Shown in pieces: positions 36,230 through 43,546 of a stretch of 64,000 bases of DNA (within the stretch, counting starts at the first letter, position 1; every line of letters starts with the position of its first letter). Origin of the DNA: Flavobacterium sp. N1736 (GTDB taxonomy: Bacteria; Bacteroidota; Bacteroidia; Flavobacteriales; Flavobacteriaceae); assembly GCF_025947065.1 (NCBI RefSeq), contig NZ_CP109994.1, forward strand, positions 2,480,001 to 2,544,000, in the 5' to 3' direction. The position numbers and the translations under genes were made by a program. The notes beneath the pieces were generated by a model, which saw only the letters and a list, made by a program, of their open reading frames with translations, was not told the origin of the DNA and searched no databases.

Positions 36230-37282
36230 ATGAGCGATATAGCAAAGCGTTTTCCCGAAAATCCGTTATTAATGCCTAAAGACTTAACTGCGAGTAATCC
36301 TGAATTACAAATTATAAGTCTTTTAAATCCCGGTGTTTTTACTTTTGAAAATAAAACGTGGCTTTTGGTTCGGGTTGCAGAATCTATAGCTCAAAAAGAA
36401 GGTGTAATTTTCTTTCCGGTTGTAAATGCATTAGGCAAAATAGAAATAATCGAAATTCCGCTTAATGATCCTGATCTTATAGCAAACGATGCACGTGTTG
36501 TTAATTATAAAGGACTGGATTATTTAACGACGCTTTCGCACTTGCGAATACTATGCAGTGACGACGGAAAAAAATTCTATGAGCCAAAAGATGCAACCAC
36601 ACTTTTAATGGGTTCCGGAATTCTCGAACAATTCGGAATTGAGGATTGCCGTGTAACAAAACTCGAAGATACGTATTACCTCACGTATACCGCAGTATCT
36701 GAAAATGGTGTTGGCGTTGGACTTCGCACAACAAAAGACTGGAAAAGCTTCGACATAAAAGGAATGATTTTCCCGCCACACAATAAAGACTGTGCGATAT
36801 TTGAAGAAAAAATAAACGGAAAATTCTACGCTTTACATCGTCCGACAAGTCCGCAAATTGGAGGAAATTTTATCTGGCTCGCCGAATCACCTGACGGAAT
36901 TCACTGGGGAAATCACCAATGCATTTTAAGATCAAGACCCGGACAATGGGACAGTGCACGAGTTGGCGCAGGAGCCGCACCAATAAAAACCGAAAAGGGC
37001 TGGCTGGAAATATATCATGGCGCAAATGCTGAACACCAATATTGTTTAGGCGCTTTTTTAATGGATCTTGAAAATCCCGCAAAAGTAATTGCCAGAACTA
37101 TAGATCCTATCATGCTGCCGCAAGAAAGTTACGAACTAAGCGGTTTTTTCGGTTACGTAGTTTTTACTAACGGACATATCGTTAACGGCGATAAATTAAC
37201 TATATATTACGGCGCCGCAGACGAATTTGTTTGTGGAGCAGATTTTTCTATTCAGGAGATTTTGGATTCTTTGCAGTATTAG
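36230..37282 (+). CDS. GH130 beta-mannoside phosphorylase/hydrolase
   Basis: 350-residue five-bladed propeller of family GH130, which contains phosphorylases of beta-1,4-mannosides (including Man-beta-1,4-GlcNAc) and beta-1,2-mannosidases. Motifs: RFPENPLLMPKDL (N-terminus), NPGVFTFENKTWLLVRVAE, GIEDCRVTKLEDTYYLTYTA (about residue 135-155, with the catalytic Asp region), FYALHRPTSPQIGG and GAGAAPIKTEKGWLEIYHGA. No signal peptide, so it acts in the cytoplasm. It could phosphorolyse the core disaccharide left after the mannoside locus. Phosphorylase and hydrolase cannot be separated by eye. It is 19 kb from that locus, between the helicase and the RHS island. Confidence 0.88.
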   Translation: MSDIAKRFPENPLLMPKDLTASNPELQIISLLNPGVFTFENKTWLLVRVAESIAQKEGVIFFPVVNALGKIEIIEIPLNDPDLIANDARVVNYKGLDYLTTLSHLRILCSDDGKKFYEPKDATTLLMGSGILEQFGIEDCRVTKLEDTYYLTYTAVSENGVGVGLRTTKDWKSFDIKGMIFPPHNKDCAIFEEKINGKFYALHRPTSPQIGGNFIWLAESPDGIHWGNHQCILRSRPGQWDSARVGAGAAPIKTEKGWLEIYHGANAEHQYCLGAFLMDLENPAKVIARTIDPIMLPQESYELSGFFGYVVFTNGHIVNGDKLTIYYGAADEFVCGADFSIQEILDSLQY

Positions 37283-37303
37283 ACTAGCTTAGAAGTTTTA
37301 AAC

Positions 37304-37425
37304 ACCTGCAAGGTTTTCAAAACCTTGTAGGTTTTATTATTATTTACATCAGGATACCCTACGAGGTTTTTATTATTAACATCAGATACCGACAAGGTTT
37401 TGAAAACCTTGCAGGAAAAATTTTG
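37304..37425. repeat. Composite palindromic repeat, left flank of RHS island
   Basis: Contains the palindrome at 37304-37331, a degenerate copy at 37358-37372, and another at 37389-37415, with linker text ATTTACATCAGGATACC and TTATTATTAACATCAGATACC. Almost the same 120 bp recurs in the same orientation at 52378-52495, on the other side of the RHS island. Confidence 0.85.
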
Positions 37426-37457
37426 GCGTTATTATTACGTATGTCTGAGCGATCAGG

Positions 37458-37952
37458 TTATTGTTGCTCTTCATAACATTTCATCTTTGGCTCAAAAATT
37501 ATTGGAGGATTATCGGGACCATATTCTGGCATTTTACCTAATATATTATAGAAATCAATATTTTCTAATCTAATAATAGCTTTATTATTATCACCAAATA
37601 AAAGTACTGGAATGCCTTCATAATTAGAATAACCAATTAACTTATCAAATGTCTCAGGTCTGCTACTTTTAAAAATATTGTAATCAGTTTTTGAAATACA
37701 TAACTCGTCTTTGTTAGGCATTTTTTTACTAATTATTAATAAGATTGGGAAATCATATTTACTATAATTTGTAGTGTCATTTAAAACTTGATAAAGAGAT
37801 TTTTCTAAATTTAAATTTTTTATTTTATGTGTACTTTGAAAATTTAACAACTCATTGTACGATATATCTTTATCACCAGACTTACAACCATTTGTTGTTA
37901 TTATGAGCATTATCACAATAAATCGTAATATTTTTTTTGATATTTTTATCAT
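37458..37952 (-). CDS. Lipoprotein of unknown function
   Basis: 164 residues from the ATG at 37950-37952 (MIKISKKILRFIVIMLIITT), with lipobox TNGC at about residues 20-23 and a Ser/Asp-rich start of the mature chain, so exported and lipid-anchored. An upstream ATG at 37994 adds a hydrophilic tail and is less likely. No family recognised; the C-terminus has PEYGPDNPPIIFEPKMKC. It is the last gene in a minus-strand series that begins with the RHS genes and is AT-rich like them. It could be an immunity or effector-associated protein, but nothing in the sequence proves that. Confidence 0.6.
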   Translation of the reverse strand: MIKISKKILRFIVIMLIITTNGCKSGDKDISYNELLNFQSTHKIKNLNLEKSLYQVLNDTTNYSKYDFPILLIISKKMPNKDELCISKTDYNIFKSSRPETFDKLIGYSNYEGIPVLLFGDNNKAIIRLENIDFYNILGKMPEYGPDNPPIIFEPKMKCYEEQQ

Positions 37953-37983
37953 AATTAAAATTTTGAAATAGTTCCCGATAGCC

Positions 37984-37998
37984 CGGATTTGCAATCCG
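37984..37998. other. Short palindrome, possible RHS tip remnant
   Basis: CGGATT TGC AATCCG hairpin in the 171-bp spacer before the lipoprotein gene. The minus strand upstream of the gene can be read as RARIANPGYREL. I suspect it is a degraded junction of a polymorphic-toxin tip like those at 41377-41514, but the similarity is not shown. Confidence 0.3.
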
Positions 37999-38123
37999 TG
38001 CCCGCAAAGTGTATAAAAACAAAAACTTAAATTTTCGTAATTAATAATAACCTATTTTATATCTTTTTGTGCACACGGAAATTTTTTTTGCGCTATCGTT
38101 ATTCATATCAGATCGATTTAGGT

Positions 38124-38489
38124 TTATTTAAAACACAACCCTAATAACATATCTGTAGTATAGGCAGTATATTTTCCTCCATCGCTCCAAACTACTCTAT
38201 CTTCAATAGATATAGAAAAATTCTTTCTATTAGGAATACTAATTACAGGAACATATTTGAATAAAATCAAGTCGTATTTTTTAAACAACATAATTTTTTC
38301 ACAAGTATCATCTTTGATTTTACTTTTTACAGATACAATTAAGTGTTTTTTAAAATTCTTTTTAAATGTAATAAAATAATAGTTGCTTACAGAGTCAATT
38401 GCTAATACTTTATAGGTTCTGGATTTTTGAGCAAAGATATTTTGCATCACAAAAAATATAAAAGCAAGGATAAAAAAATTTCTTTTCAT
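38124..38489 (-). CDS. Secreted small protein, unknown function
   Basis: 121 residues from the ATG at 38487-38489 (MKRNFFILAFIFFVMQNIFA), with a clear signal peptide. The mature chain RTYKVLAIDSVSNYYFITFK is basic and beta-rich. A longer in-frame start at 38621 is rejected because it runs into the preceding gene. No domain recognised. It is arranged like the other small genes behind the RHS modules and is AT-rich; an immunity or accessory role is possible but unproven. Confidence 0.55.
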   Translation of the reverse strand: MKRNFFILAFIFFVMQNIFAQKSRTYKVLAIDSVSNYYFITFKKNFKKHLIVSVKSKIKDDTCEKIMLFKKYDLILFKYVPVISIPNRKNFSISIEDRVVWSDGGKYTAYTTDMLLGLCFK

Positions 38490-38562
38490 AATTATTCTTT
38501 TTAATTGAACATTTTCCCCACTCTCGCATGAATCTTTTTGTGTGGTACAACAGTTGAATCTC

Positions 38563-39090
38563 CTAGCAAGCAGGGAGATGATCAGTAGTTGTGAGATTTG
38601 TGCTTTTAATGATAAAATCAATTGCCAGTTTTACCTTATCAGCTTTAGTTAAAGTTAACATCTTTTTTCCATTACCTTTATTCTCATCAATCATTAATAG
38701 AGTAAAACTAGTTATTGAATAATTCAAATCCGGTTCCCAATTACGCGATTCTTTAGTATTGTACGAATACGCGTAGTTAGTTGAAAGTTTTCCTTGTCTT
38801 ATCGAAACGTGTTGAAAATTTGATGTTTCAATTAAAGTTTTTCTTAACCGAAATCCAAACAAAAAAATAGTATTGTAGAGTCTTTTATTTTCAATTGACA
38901 AACCCTTTTTAGTACATAAAATAGCAATGAATATAAAATTTAAAACCAATAAAATAATTTCAATAGTATAATACGATTTAAAATCAACAGAGTTTAGCAT
39001 TCCTAGAAATACCATTACAGTAATAAAAGTTAAAATAATTAAATTTTGAAACTGTTTAAAGTCCAGTTTTTTTTCCAAAATAATTTTCAT
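38563..39090 (-). CDS. Two-helix membrane protein, unknown function
   Basis: 175 residues with two hydrophobic segments near the N-terminus (LIILTFITVMVFLGMLN about 16-32, and YYTIEIILLVLNFIFIAILC about 40-60), then a soluble domain with ESNFQHVSIRQGKLSTNYAYS-like text in the middle and basic C-terminus. The start at 39088-39090 gives a short N-tail before the helices. No family recognised. Located 17 bp beyond the last YwqK-type gene stop (39108), so it belongs to the same transcript. Two-TM-plus-soluble proteins are frequent among immunity genes, but that is only a guess here. Confidence 0.55.
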   Translation of the reverse strand: MKIILEKKLDFKQFQNLIILTFITVMVFLGMLNSVDFKSYYTIEIILLVLNFIFIAILCTKKGLSIENKRLYNTIFLFGFRLRKTLIETSNFQHVSIRQGKLSTNYAYSYNTKESRNWEPDLNYSITSFTLLMIDENKGNGKKMLTLTKADKVKLAIDFIIKSTNLTTTDHLPAC

Positions 39091-39107
39091 ATTTATATAA
39101 TTAATTA

Positions 39108-39887
39108 TTAATTCACCTTAACTTCAAAAGAAAGTGTATCATTTATAACCGTTTTTTCTTTATCATGAAATTCATATTTAACAATAGCTCTTATTCTATT
39201 ATTCCCTTTTTTAGTTAGAATTTCTTTTACATCAATACCTACTGGTGGCATTTGTGTAAATATTCTTTTTACTTTAGCATTATCAACATCTAGATTTTCT
39301 ATCTTAAAACTACGCTTAGCATTAGGTATATTTGCTATTAAATAGTGATATTTTAAAGTATCTCCAACTTTTAAATATTGATTGACTTTTATTTTAAACT
39401 CTTTTTGACGTGCTATTTTATATTGATAAATTTCCATTAATATAAGTCCCTCATGACTAATTATATTTCCCAATTCATCATATTTCGCAATGAAAGATGT
39501 GCTTCCAAAATCATCACTTAATGCATATCTTTTAATTTTCCCACTCTCATAATAATACTTTGTTTCTTGAGATATTTTTTTTTCATTTTTGTAATCAATG
39601 CTTTCAATATTACCATTCTCAAAATAAAAAATAACGGGTCCTATTGCTTTACCATTTTTAAATATGCCGGACTTTATTTTTACACCATTGTATTTGCAAA
39701 GGATATATTTTCCATCTAAAACCGTATCTTCTTTTTTAATAACATATCCTGAAAACAGTATTTCTTTATCTTTAGGGAAATATGTTTTTAACACACCTCT
39801 TATTTCATTTTCTTTTTTGCAGGAATAAAGCATAAATCCAAACAAAACAAACAATATGAAGAATTTATCATTTTTTTTCTTTTCCAT
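39108..39887 (-). CDS. YwqK/MORN-type putative immunity protein D
   Basis: 259-residue exported lipoprotein-like paralogue of the three genes at 40598-43546. Its own ATG (39885-39887, MEKKKNDKFFILFVLFG) starts a hydrophobic segment ending FMLYSCKKE, a lipobox-like YSC. MORN-type repeats follow: YFENGNIES, then KYYYESGKIKRY. The C-terminal ~95 residues (KVGDTLKYHYLIANIPNA to SFEVKVN) are conserved in all four. Nucleotide text is nearly identical to gene B at 41544-42323 over about 700 bp. The family is named toxin-antitoxin system YwqK antitoxin in public annotation. An in-frame RHS tip precedes the ATG without any stop, so translation from further upstream would give a fusion. Confidence 0.75.
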   Translation of the reverse strand: MEKKKNDKFFILFVLFGFMLYSCKKENEIRGVLKTYFPKDKEILFSGYVIKKEDTVLDGKYILCKYNGVKIKSGIFKNGKAIGPVIFYFENGNIESIDYKNEKKISQETKYYYESGKIKRYALSDDFGSTSFIAKYDELGNIISHEGLILMEIYQYKIARQKEFKIKVNQYLKVGDTLKYHYLIANIPNAKRSFKIENLDVDNAKVKRIFTQMPPVGIDVKEILTKKGNNRIRAIVKYEFHDKEKTVINDTLSFEVKVN

Positions 39888-40577
39888 TTTAATTATTTTT
39901 TCGGTCTTAACAATTTTCCCATCAACTGATTTCTCAGTCTTTTGCAGTGTATTATCTACACCTCCATAATGAAGGACTTGAAGAGTATCTTTTTTTGCTT
40001 GTGGCTCTTTATCTTTCTGTTCTTTAATAGCAGCTTTTACAGCTTTACCTCCATTAATACTATTATCAACTGCCGTTATTCCATCATCTGCTTTATTTCC
40101 TATTGTTGCTCTTCCTCCATTTGTTCCTTTTCCAATAGGTGCAAAATTAACATTTAACTCAAAAGCTGATATCGTAGTCATAACTTCTAATGAACCACCA
40201 AAGTCAATCCAAAGGACATCTCTGCCACCTTTTGGTAAAGCACTTGGATTTTGATTATTTCCTCCATCAGAAAATGCAATACCATTTCCTCCAGGACCAG
40301 ATTTATCAGAACCTCTTCTCTCTGTAGTTGTACCAACAGATACTGCACCCATAATGTTTGAAACGGTAGTTTGCATTGTTTGAACTGCAGAATCATATTT
40401 ACTGGAGAACCATCCGCCAAAACTTGCAGTAGGATTTCTTGGCGCTAATTCTAAACCTTCTAACTCTCGACCCATACCCATTTTATTTTCCTGAAAAGCG
40501 TAAGTAGAGTTATATTCATATTTTTCTGCCAAAGGATCTATATTAAAAAAACGTCCTAAATCAGGCATGTAATTATA
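39888..40577 (-). pseudogene. Orphan RHS C-terminal fragment D, in frame with immunity D
   Basis: Remnant of an RHS gene without the N-terminal 85%. It begins at NYMPDLGRFFNIDPLAEKYE, part of the RHS core in the complete gene at 43539-46919, and matches it almost base for base over about 340 bp (40227-40575 against 43860-44208). It then diverges into a tip ending LQKTEKSVDGKIVKTEK. Unlike tip B there is no stop before the immunity start: the A-run has six A instead of seven, so the frame runs through into gene D. An ATG at 40566-40568 exists, but no export signal. Probably silent cassette or recombination donor. Confidence 0.7.
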
Positions 40578-40597
40578 AACATAATCGAAGACAATAA

Positions 40598-41377
40598 TTA
40601 ATTCACATTTACCTCAAAAGAAACCTCTTTATTTAGATCAGGAGTTACTTTGTCATCAAAACTATATTGAGCTTTTACTTCAATTCTATTAAGTCCTTTT
40701 TTAGTTAAAACTTCTTCAACAATAACTTCTGCTGGTTTTTTACTTTTAATAATCCTTTTAACTTTTGAGTTGTCAATATCAATATTTTCTATTTTAAAAG
40801 TTCTTTTAGCATTAGGTATATTCGCTACTAAAGAGTAATATCTAATAGTATCCCCAACTTTTAAAACATCTCCTGTTTTAATTTCAACTTGTTTTTTATT
40901 TGATAATTTATATAAACCTCGTGGTAAAATTGAATAACCCTCGTACTTTTTAACTACTCTGTTATCAAACTTAATAACAAAAGCCGTATTTCCAATCGTA
41001 TCGCACATAATATACTTCTCAATTGAACCTTTCTGATTATAATATGTACACTCTAAATTAACTTTACTATTTTTTCGATAGAATACTGATTCTATTTTAC
41101 CATTATCATAATAGTATGAACATTTCCCATTTGGTTCATTATTCACAAACTGTCCTTCGGCAATTTTAACTCCTTTTCCATTATAATTTATAAATTTTCC
41201 ATGCACAATTGTATCGCCATTTCTAATTACATATTCATTTGTTCCTATTAATTTCCCCATTGAATTATACTCGTTTAGAATATGTACTTTTTTATCATCA
41301 AGGTATTTATTAAATACTATTAATCCAATAATTACAATAAATACTATCAGTAAGGCTATTTTATATATTTTTTTCAT
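40598..41377 (-). CDS. YwqK/MORN-type putative immunity protein C
   Basis: 259-residue protein anchored by an N-terminal hydrophobic segment (IALLIVFIVIIGLIVFNKY). It has MORN-type text EYVIRNGDTIVHGKF, GEGQFVNNEPNGK-like repeats and SYYYDNGKIESVFYRKNSK, then the family C-terminal module KVGDTIRYYSLVANIPNA to SFEVNVN. The ATG overlaps the stop of a short RHS tip (TAATG at 41375-41379), so it is translationally coupled to tip C. The N-terminal half is closest to gene A; the C-terminus is shared by all four. Expected to be a periplasm-facing immunity protein; no partner activity is shown. Confidence 0.8.
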   Translation of the reverse strand: MKKIYKIALLIVFIVIIGLIVFNKYLDDKKVHILNEYNSMGKLIGTNEYVIRNGDTIVHGKFINYNGKGVKIAEGQFVNNEPNGKCSYYYDNGKIESVFYRKNSKVNLECTYYNQKGSIEKYIMCDTIGNTAFVIKFDNRVVKKYEGYSILPRGLYKLSNKKQVEIKTGDVLKVGDTIRYYSLVANIPNAKRTFKIENIDIDNSKVKRIIKSKKPAEVIVEEVLTKKGLNRIEVKAQYSFDDKVTPDLNKEVSFEVNVN

Positions 41378-41514
41378 TATTTCTTTTTTTGGTCCTGTTC
41401 TTGTTTTTGTTGTGCTTCATAGATATCGCCCCCCGCTCCCCAAAGTCTTCTGAAAACGCTGTACGAAGTCTCCCGACTTCGTACCAGTTCCAATATATTA
41501 TCAATAGCTGTCAA
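41377..41514 (-). pseudogene. Short RHS-tip remnant C (45 codons)
   Basis: Open frame without a good start that reads VRSRETSYSVFRRLWGAGGD and ends IYEAQQKQEQDQKKK, stopping with TAATG over the start of immunity C. Only the last part of an RHS/polymorphic-toxin C-terminus remains. The 5' end lies in the junction repeat shared with 42654-42769. It is too short to be an active toxin; it marks a module boundary created by recombination. Confidence 0.6.
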
Positions 41515-41543
41515 TTATACAGATAGAATGACTTGTGTTTAAA
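41429..41543. repeat. Module junction repeat, copy 1, with 24-bp hairpin
   Basis: 115 bp between immunity B's stop and tip C, nearly identical to 42654-42769. Contains a perfect hairpin with arms GTACGAAGTC and a 4-nt loop at 41461-41484. The repeats join the end of one immunity gene to the start of the next tip, as expected from homologous exchange of toxin/immunity cassettes. Confidence 0.85.
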
Positions 41544-42323
41544 CTAATTCACCTTAACTTCAAAAGAAAGTGTATCTTTTATAATTGTTTTTTCTTTATC
41601 ATGAAATTCATATTTAACAATAGCTCTTATTCTATTATTCCCTTTTTTAGTTAGAATTTCTTTTACATCAATACCTACTGGTGGCATTTGTGTAAATATT
41701 CTTTTTACTTTAGCATTATCAACATCTAGATTTTCTATTTTAAAACTGCGTTTTGCATTGGGTATATTTGCTATTAAATAGTGATATTTTAAAGTATCTC
41801 CAACTTTTAAATATTGATTGACTTTTATTTTAAACTCTTTTTGACGTGCTATTTTATATTGATAAATTTCCATTAATATAAGTCCCTCATGACTAATTAT
41901 ATTTCCCAATTCATCATATTTCACAATGAAAGATGTGCTTCCAAAATCATCACTTAATGCATATCTTTTAATTTTCCCACTCTCATAATAATACTTTGTT
42001 TCTTGAGATATTTTTTTTTCATTTTTGTAATCAATGCTCTCAATATTTCCATTCTCAAAATAAAAAATAACGGGGCCTATTTCTTCACCATTTTTAAATA
42101 CACCGGACTTTATTTTTATACCATTGTATTTGCAAAGGATATATTTTCCATCTAAAACCGTATCTTCTTTTTTAATAACATATCCTGAAAAAAGTATTTT
42201 CTTATTTTCAGGAAAATATGTTTTTCGAACTCCTCTTTTTTCATTTTCTTTTCTGCAGGAGCAAAATAAAAATCCAAATAACATAAACAAAATAAAAAAC
42301 TTACTAATACTTCTCTTTCCCAT
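41544..42323 (-). CDS. YwqK/MORN-type putative immunity protein B
   Basis: 259-residue exported protein starting at the ATG at 42321-42323 (MGKRSISKFFILFMLFGFLF), with lipobox-like FCSC after the hydrophobic segment. MORN-type repeats (KYILCKYNGIKIKSGVFKNG, YFENGNIESID, KYYYESGKIKRY) are followed by the shared C-terminal module ending SFEVKVN. It begins one base after the stop of tip B (TAAGATG). It is almost identical in sequence to immunity D, pointing to a recent duplication of the whole module. A longer in-frame start at 42404 lies within the tip gene and is rejected. Confidence 0.8.
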   Translation of the reverse strand: MGKRSISKFFILFMLFGFLFCSCRKENEKRGVRKTYFPENKKILFSGYVIKKEDTVLDGKYILCKYNGIKIKSGVFKNGEEIGPVIFYFENGNIESIDYKNEKKISQETKYYYESGKIKRYALSDDFGSTSFIVKYDELGNIISHEGLILMEIYQYKIARQKEFKIKVNQYLKVGDTLKYHYLIANIPNAKRSFKIENLDVDNAKVKRIFTQMPPVGIDVKEILTKKGNNRIRAIVKYEFHDKEKTIIKDTLSFEVKVN

Positions 42324-42324
42324 C

Positions 42325-42660
42325 TTAATTATTTTTTTCGATTTTAACAATTTGACCATTAACTGATTTTTCAGTCTTTTGCAGTGTATTATCTGTACCT
42401 CCATAATGAAGAACCTGAAGAGTGTCTTTTACAGTTTTAGATTCGTCAGTTTGTTTTTTAGTATCTCCGGCTATAATCTTTGCAGCATTCGCAGCATTAT
42501 CAACAGCACTTATTCCATCATCTATTTTATTTTCTAAAGTTGCTCTTCCTCCATTTGTTCCTTTTCCAATAGGTGCAAAATTAACATTTAACTCAAAAGC
42601 TGATATCGTAGTCATAACTTCTAATGAACCACCAAAGTCAATCCAAAGGGCATCCCCCCG
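42325..42660 (-). pseudogene. Truncated RHS tip B
   Basis: RHS C-terminal fragment starting near ALWIDFGGSLEVMTT, the place where the complete RHS gene reads VLWIDFGGSLEAMTT, and ending LQKTEKSVNGQIVKIEKNN. Upstream it runs into the junction repeat, where the reading frame of the SRETSYSVF text is shifted by one base against tip C. No proper start codon or signal; the first ATG is internal at 42613-42615. It ends one base before immunity B. Likely a displaced, silent toxin tip. Confidence 0.65.
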
Positions 42661-42769
42661 CTCCGCAAAGTCTTCTTGAAAACGCTGTACGAAGTCTCCC
42701 GACTTCGTACCAGTTCCACTATATTATCAATAGCTGTCAATTATACAGATAGGATAACTTGTGTTTAAA
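42654..42769. repeat. Module junction repeat, copy 2, with 24-bp hairpin
   Basis: 116 bp after immunity A's stop; matches 41429-41543 with one extra T and about seven substitutions. The hairpin is at 42687-42710. The extra base changes the frame of the remnant downstream. Confidence 0.85.
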
Positions 42770-43546
42770 CTAATTCACGTTAACCTCAAAAGAAATCGTA
42801 TCATTTATAACCGTTTTTTCTTTATCATGAAATTCATATTTAACAATAGCTCTTATCTTATTAATTCCTTTTTTGATTAACACTTCTTTTACCTCAATAC
42901 CTACTTGAGTAGTTTTTTTGAATGTTCGTTTAACTTTTGTGTTATCTACATCTAAATTTTCAATTTTAACAGTACGTTTAGTATTAGGTATATTCGCTAT
43001 TATATATTGATGTTTTAAAGTATCTCCTACTTTAAGATATTGATTTATATTTACTTTAAAGCGCTTATTTGTAATTTTATATTGATAAATCTCCATTATT
43101 GGATATCCTTTATAATTTTCTACATTTCCTCCTTCATCAAAACGTATTATAAAAGCTGACAGGCCAGAATCGCCATATGATGTATAGCGCATTATCTTTC
43201 CTGATGGAAAATTGTCTATATTTTCTTCTGTAATTTTACTATTCTTGCGATAGAATATTGATTCTATCTTACCATTATTGAAGTAATAAACACTTTTTCC
43301 ATTTGGTTCTCCATTAACAAAATTTCCTTCAGCTATTTTATTTCCTTTCTCATTATAACGTACAAATTTACCATGAACAATAGTATCTCCATTTCTAATA
43401 ACATATTCAGACACATCTGTTTGTTTTGTATCAGGATAATATTCTTTCAAGGAATATGTTTTTTCATTCTTAAAAGCAAAAAACACCACTAGCCAAGTAA
43501 GTGCTATAATGGGTAGTAATATTATTATTCTATATCTTCTATTCAT
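42770..43546 (-). CDS. YwqK/MORN-type putative immunity protein A (cognate of full RHS)
   Basis: 258 residues from the ATG at 43544-43546 (MNRRYRIIILLPIIALTWLV), with an N-terminal membrane anchor. A longer start at 43588 would add a hydrophilic Glu/Lys-rich tail overlapping RHS and is less likely. MORN-type repeats are EYVIRNGDTIVHGKFVRYNE, GNFVNGEPNGKSVYYFNNGK and FYRKNSK. The C-terminal module KVGDTLKHQYIIANIPNT to SFEVNVN is shared with genes B-D. It overlaps the RHS stop by 8 nt, so it is translationally coupled to the complete RHS gene and is the presumed cognate immunity. The protein family is annotated as toxin-antitoxin YwqK antitoxin; direct evidence of immunity is lacking. Confidence 0.8.
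   Translation of the reverse strand: MNRRYRIIILLPIIALTWLVVFFAFKNEKTYSLKEYYPDTKQTDVSEYVIRNGDTIVHGKFVRYNEKGNKIAEGNFVNGEPNGKSVYYFNNGKIESIFYRKNSKITEENIDNFPSGKIMRYTSYGDSGLSAFIIRFDEGGNVENYKGYPIMEIYQYKITNKRFKVNINQYLKVGDTLKHQYIIANIPNTKRTVKIENLDVDNTKVKRTFKKTTQVGIEVKEVLIKKGINKIRAIVKYEFHDKEKTVINDTISFEVNVN

Noticed and set aside
42422..42679. 85-codon plus-strand ORF within the RHS tip region
   Set aside because: Antisense to the tip fragment, recurring as a shadow at every RHS tip copy.
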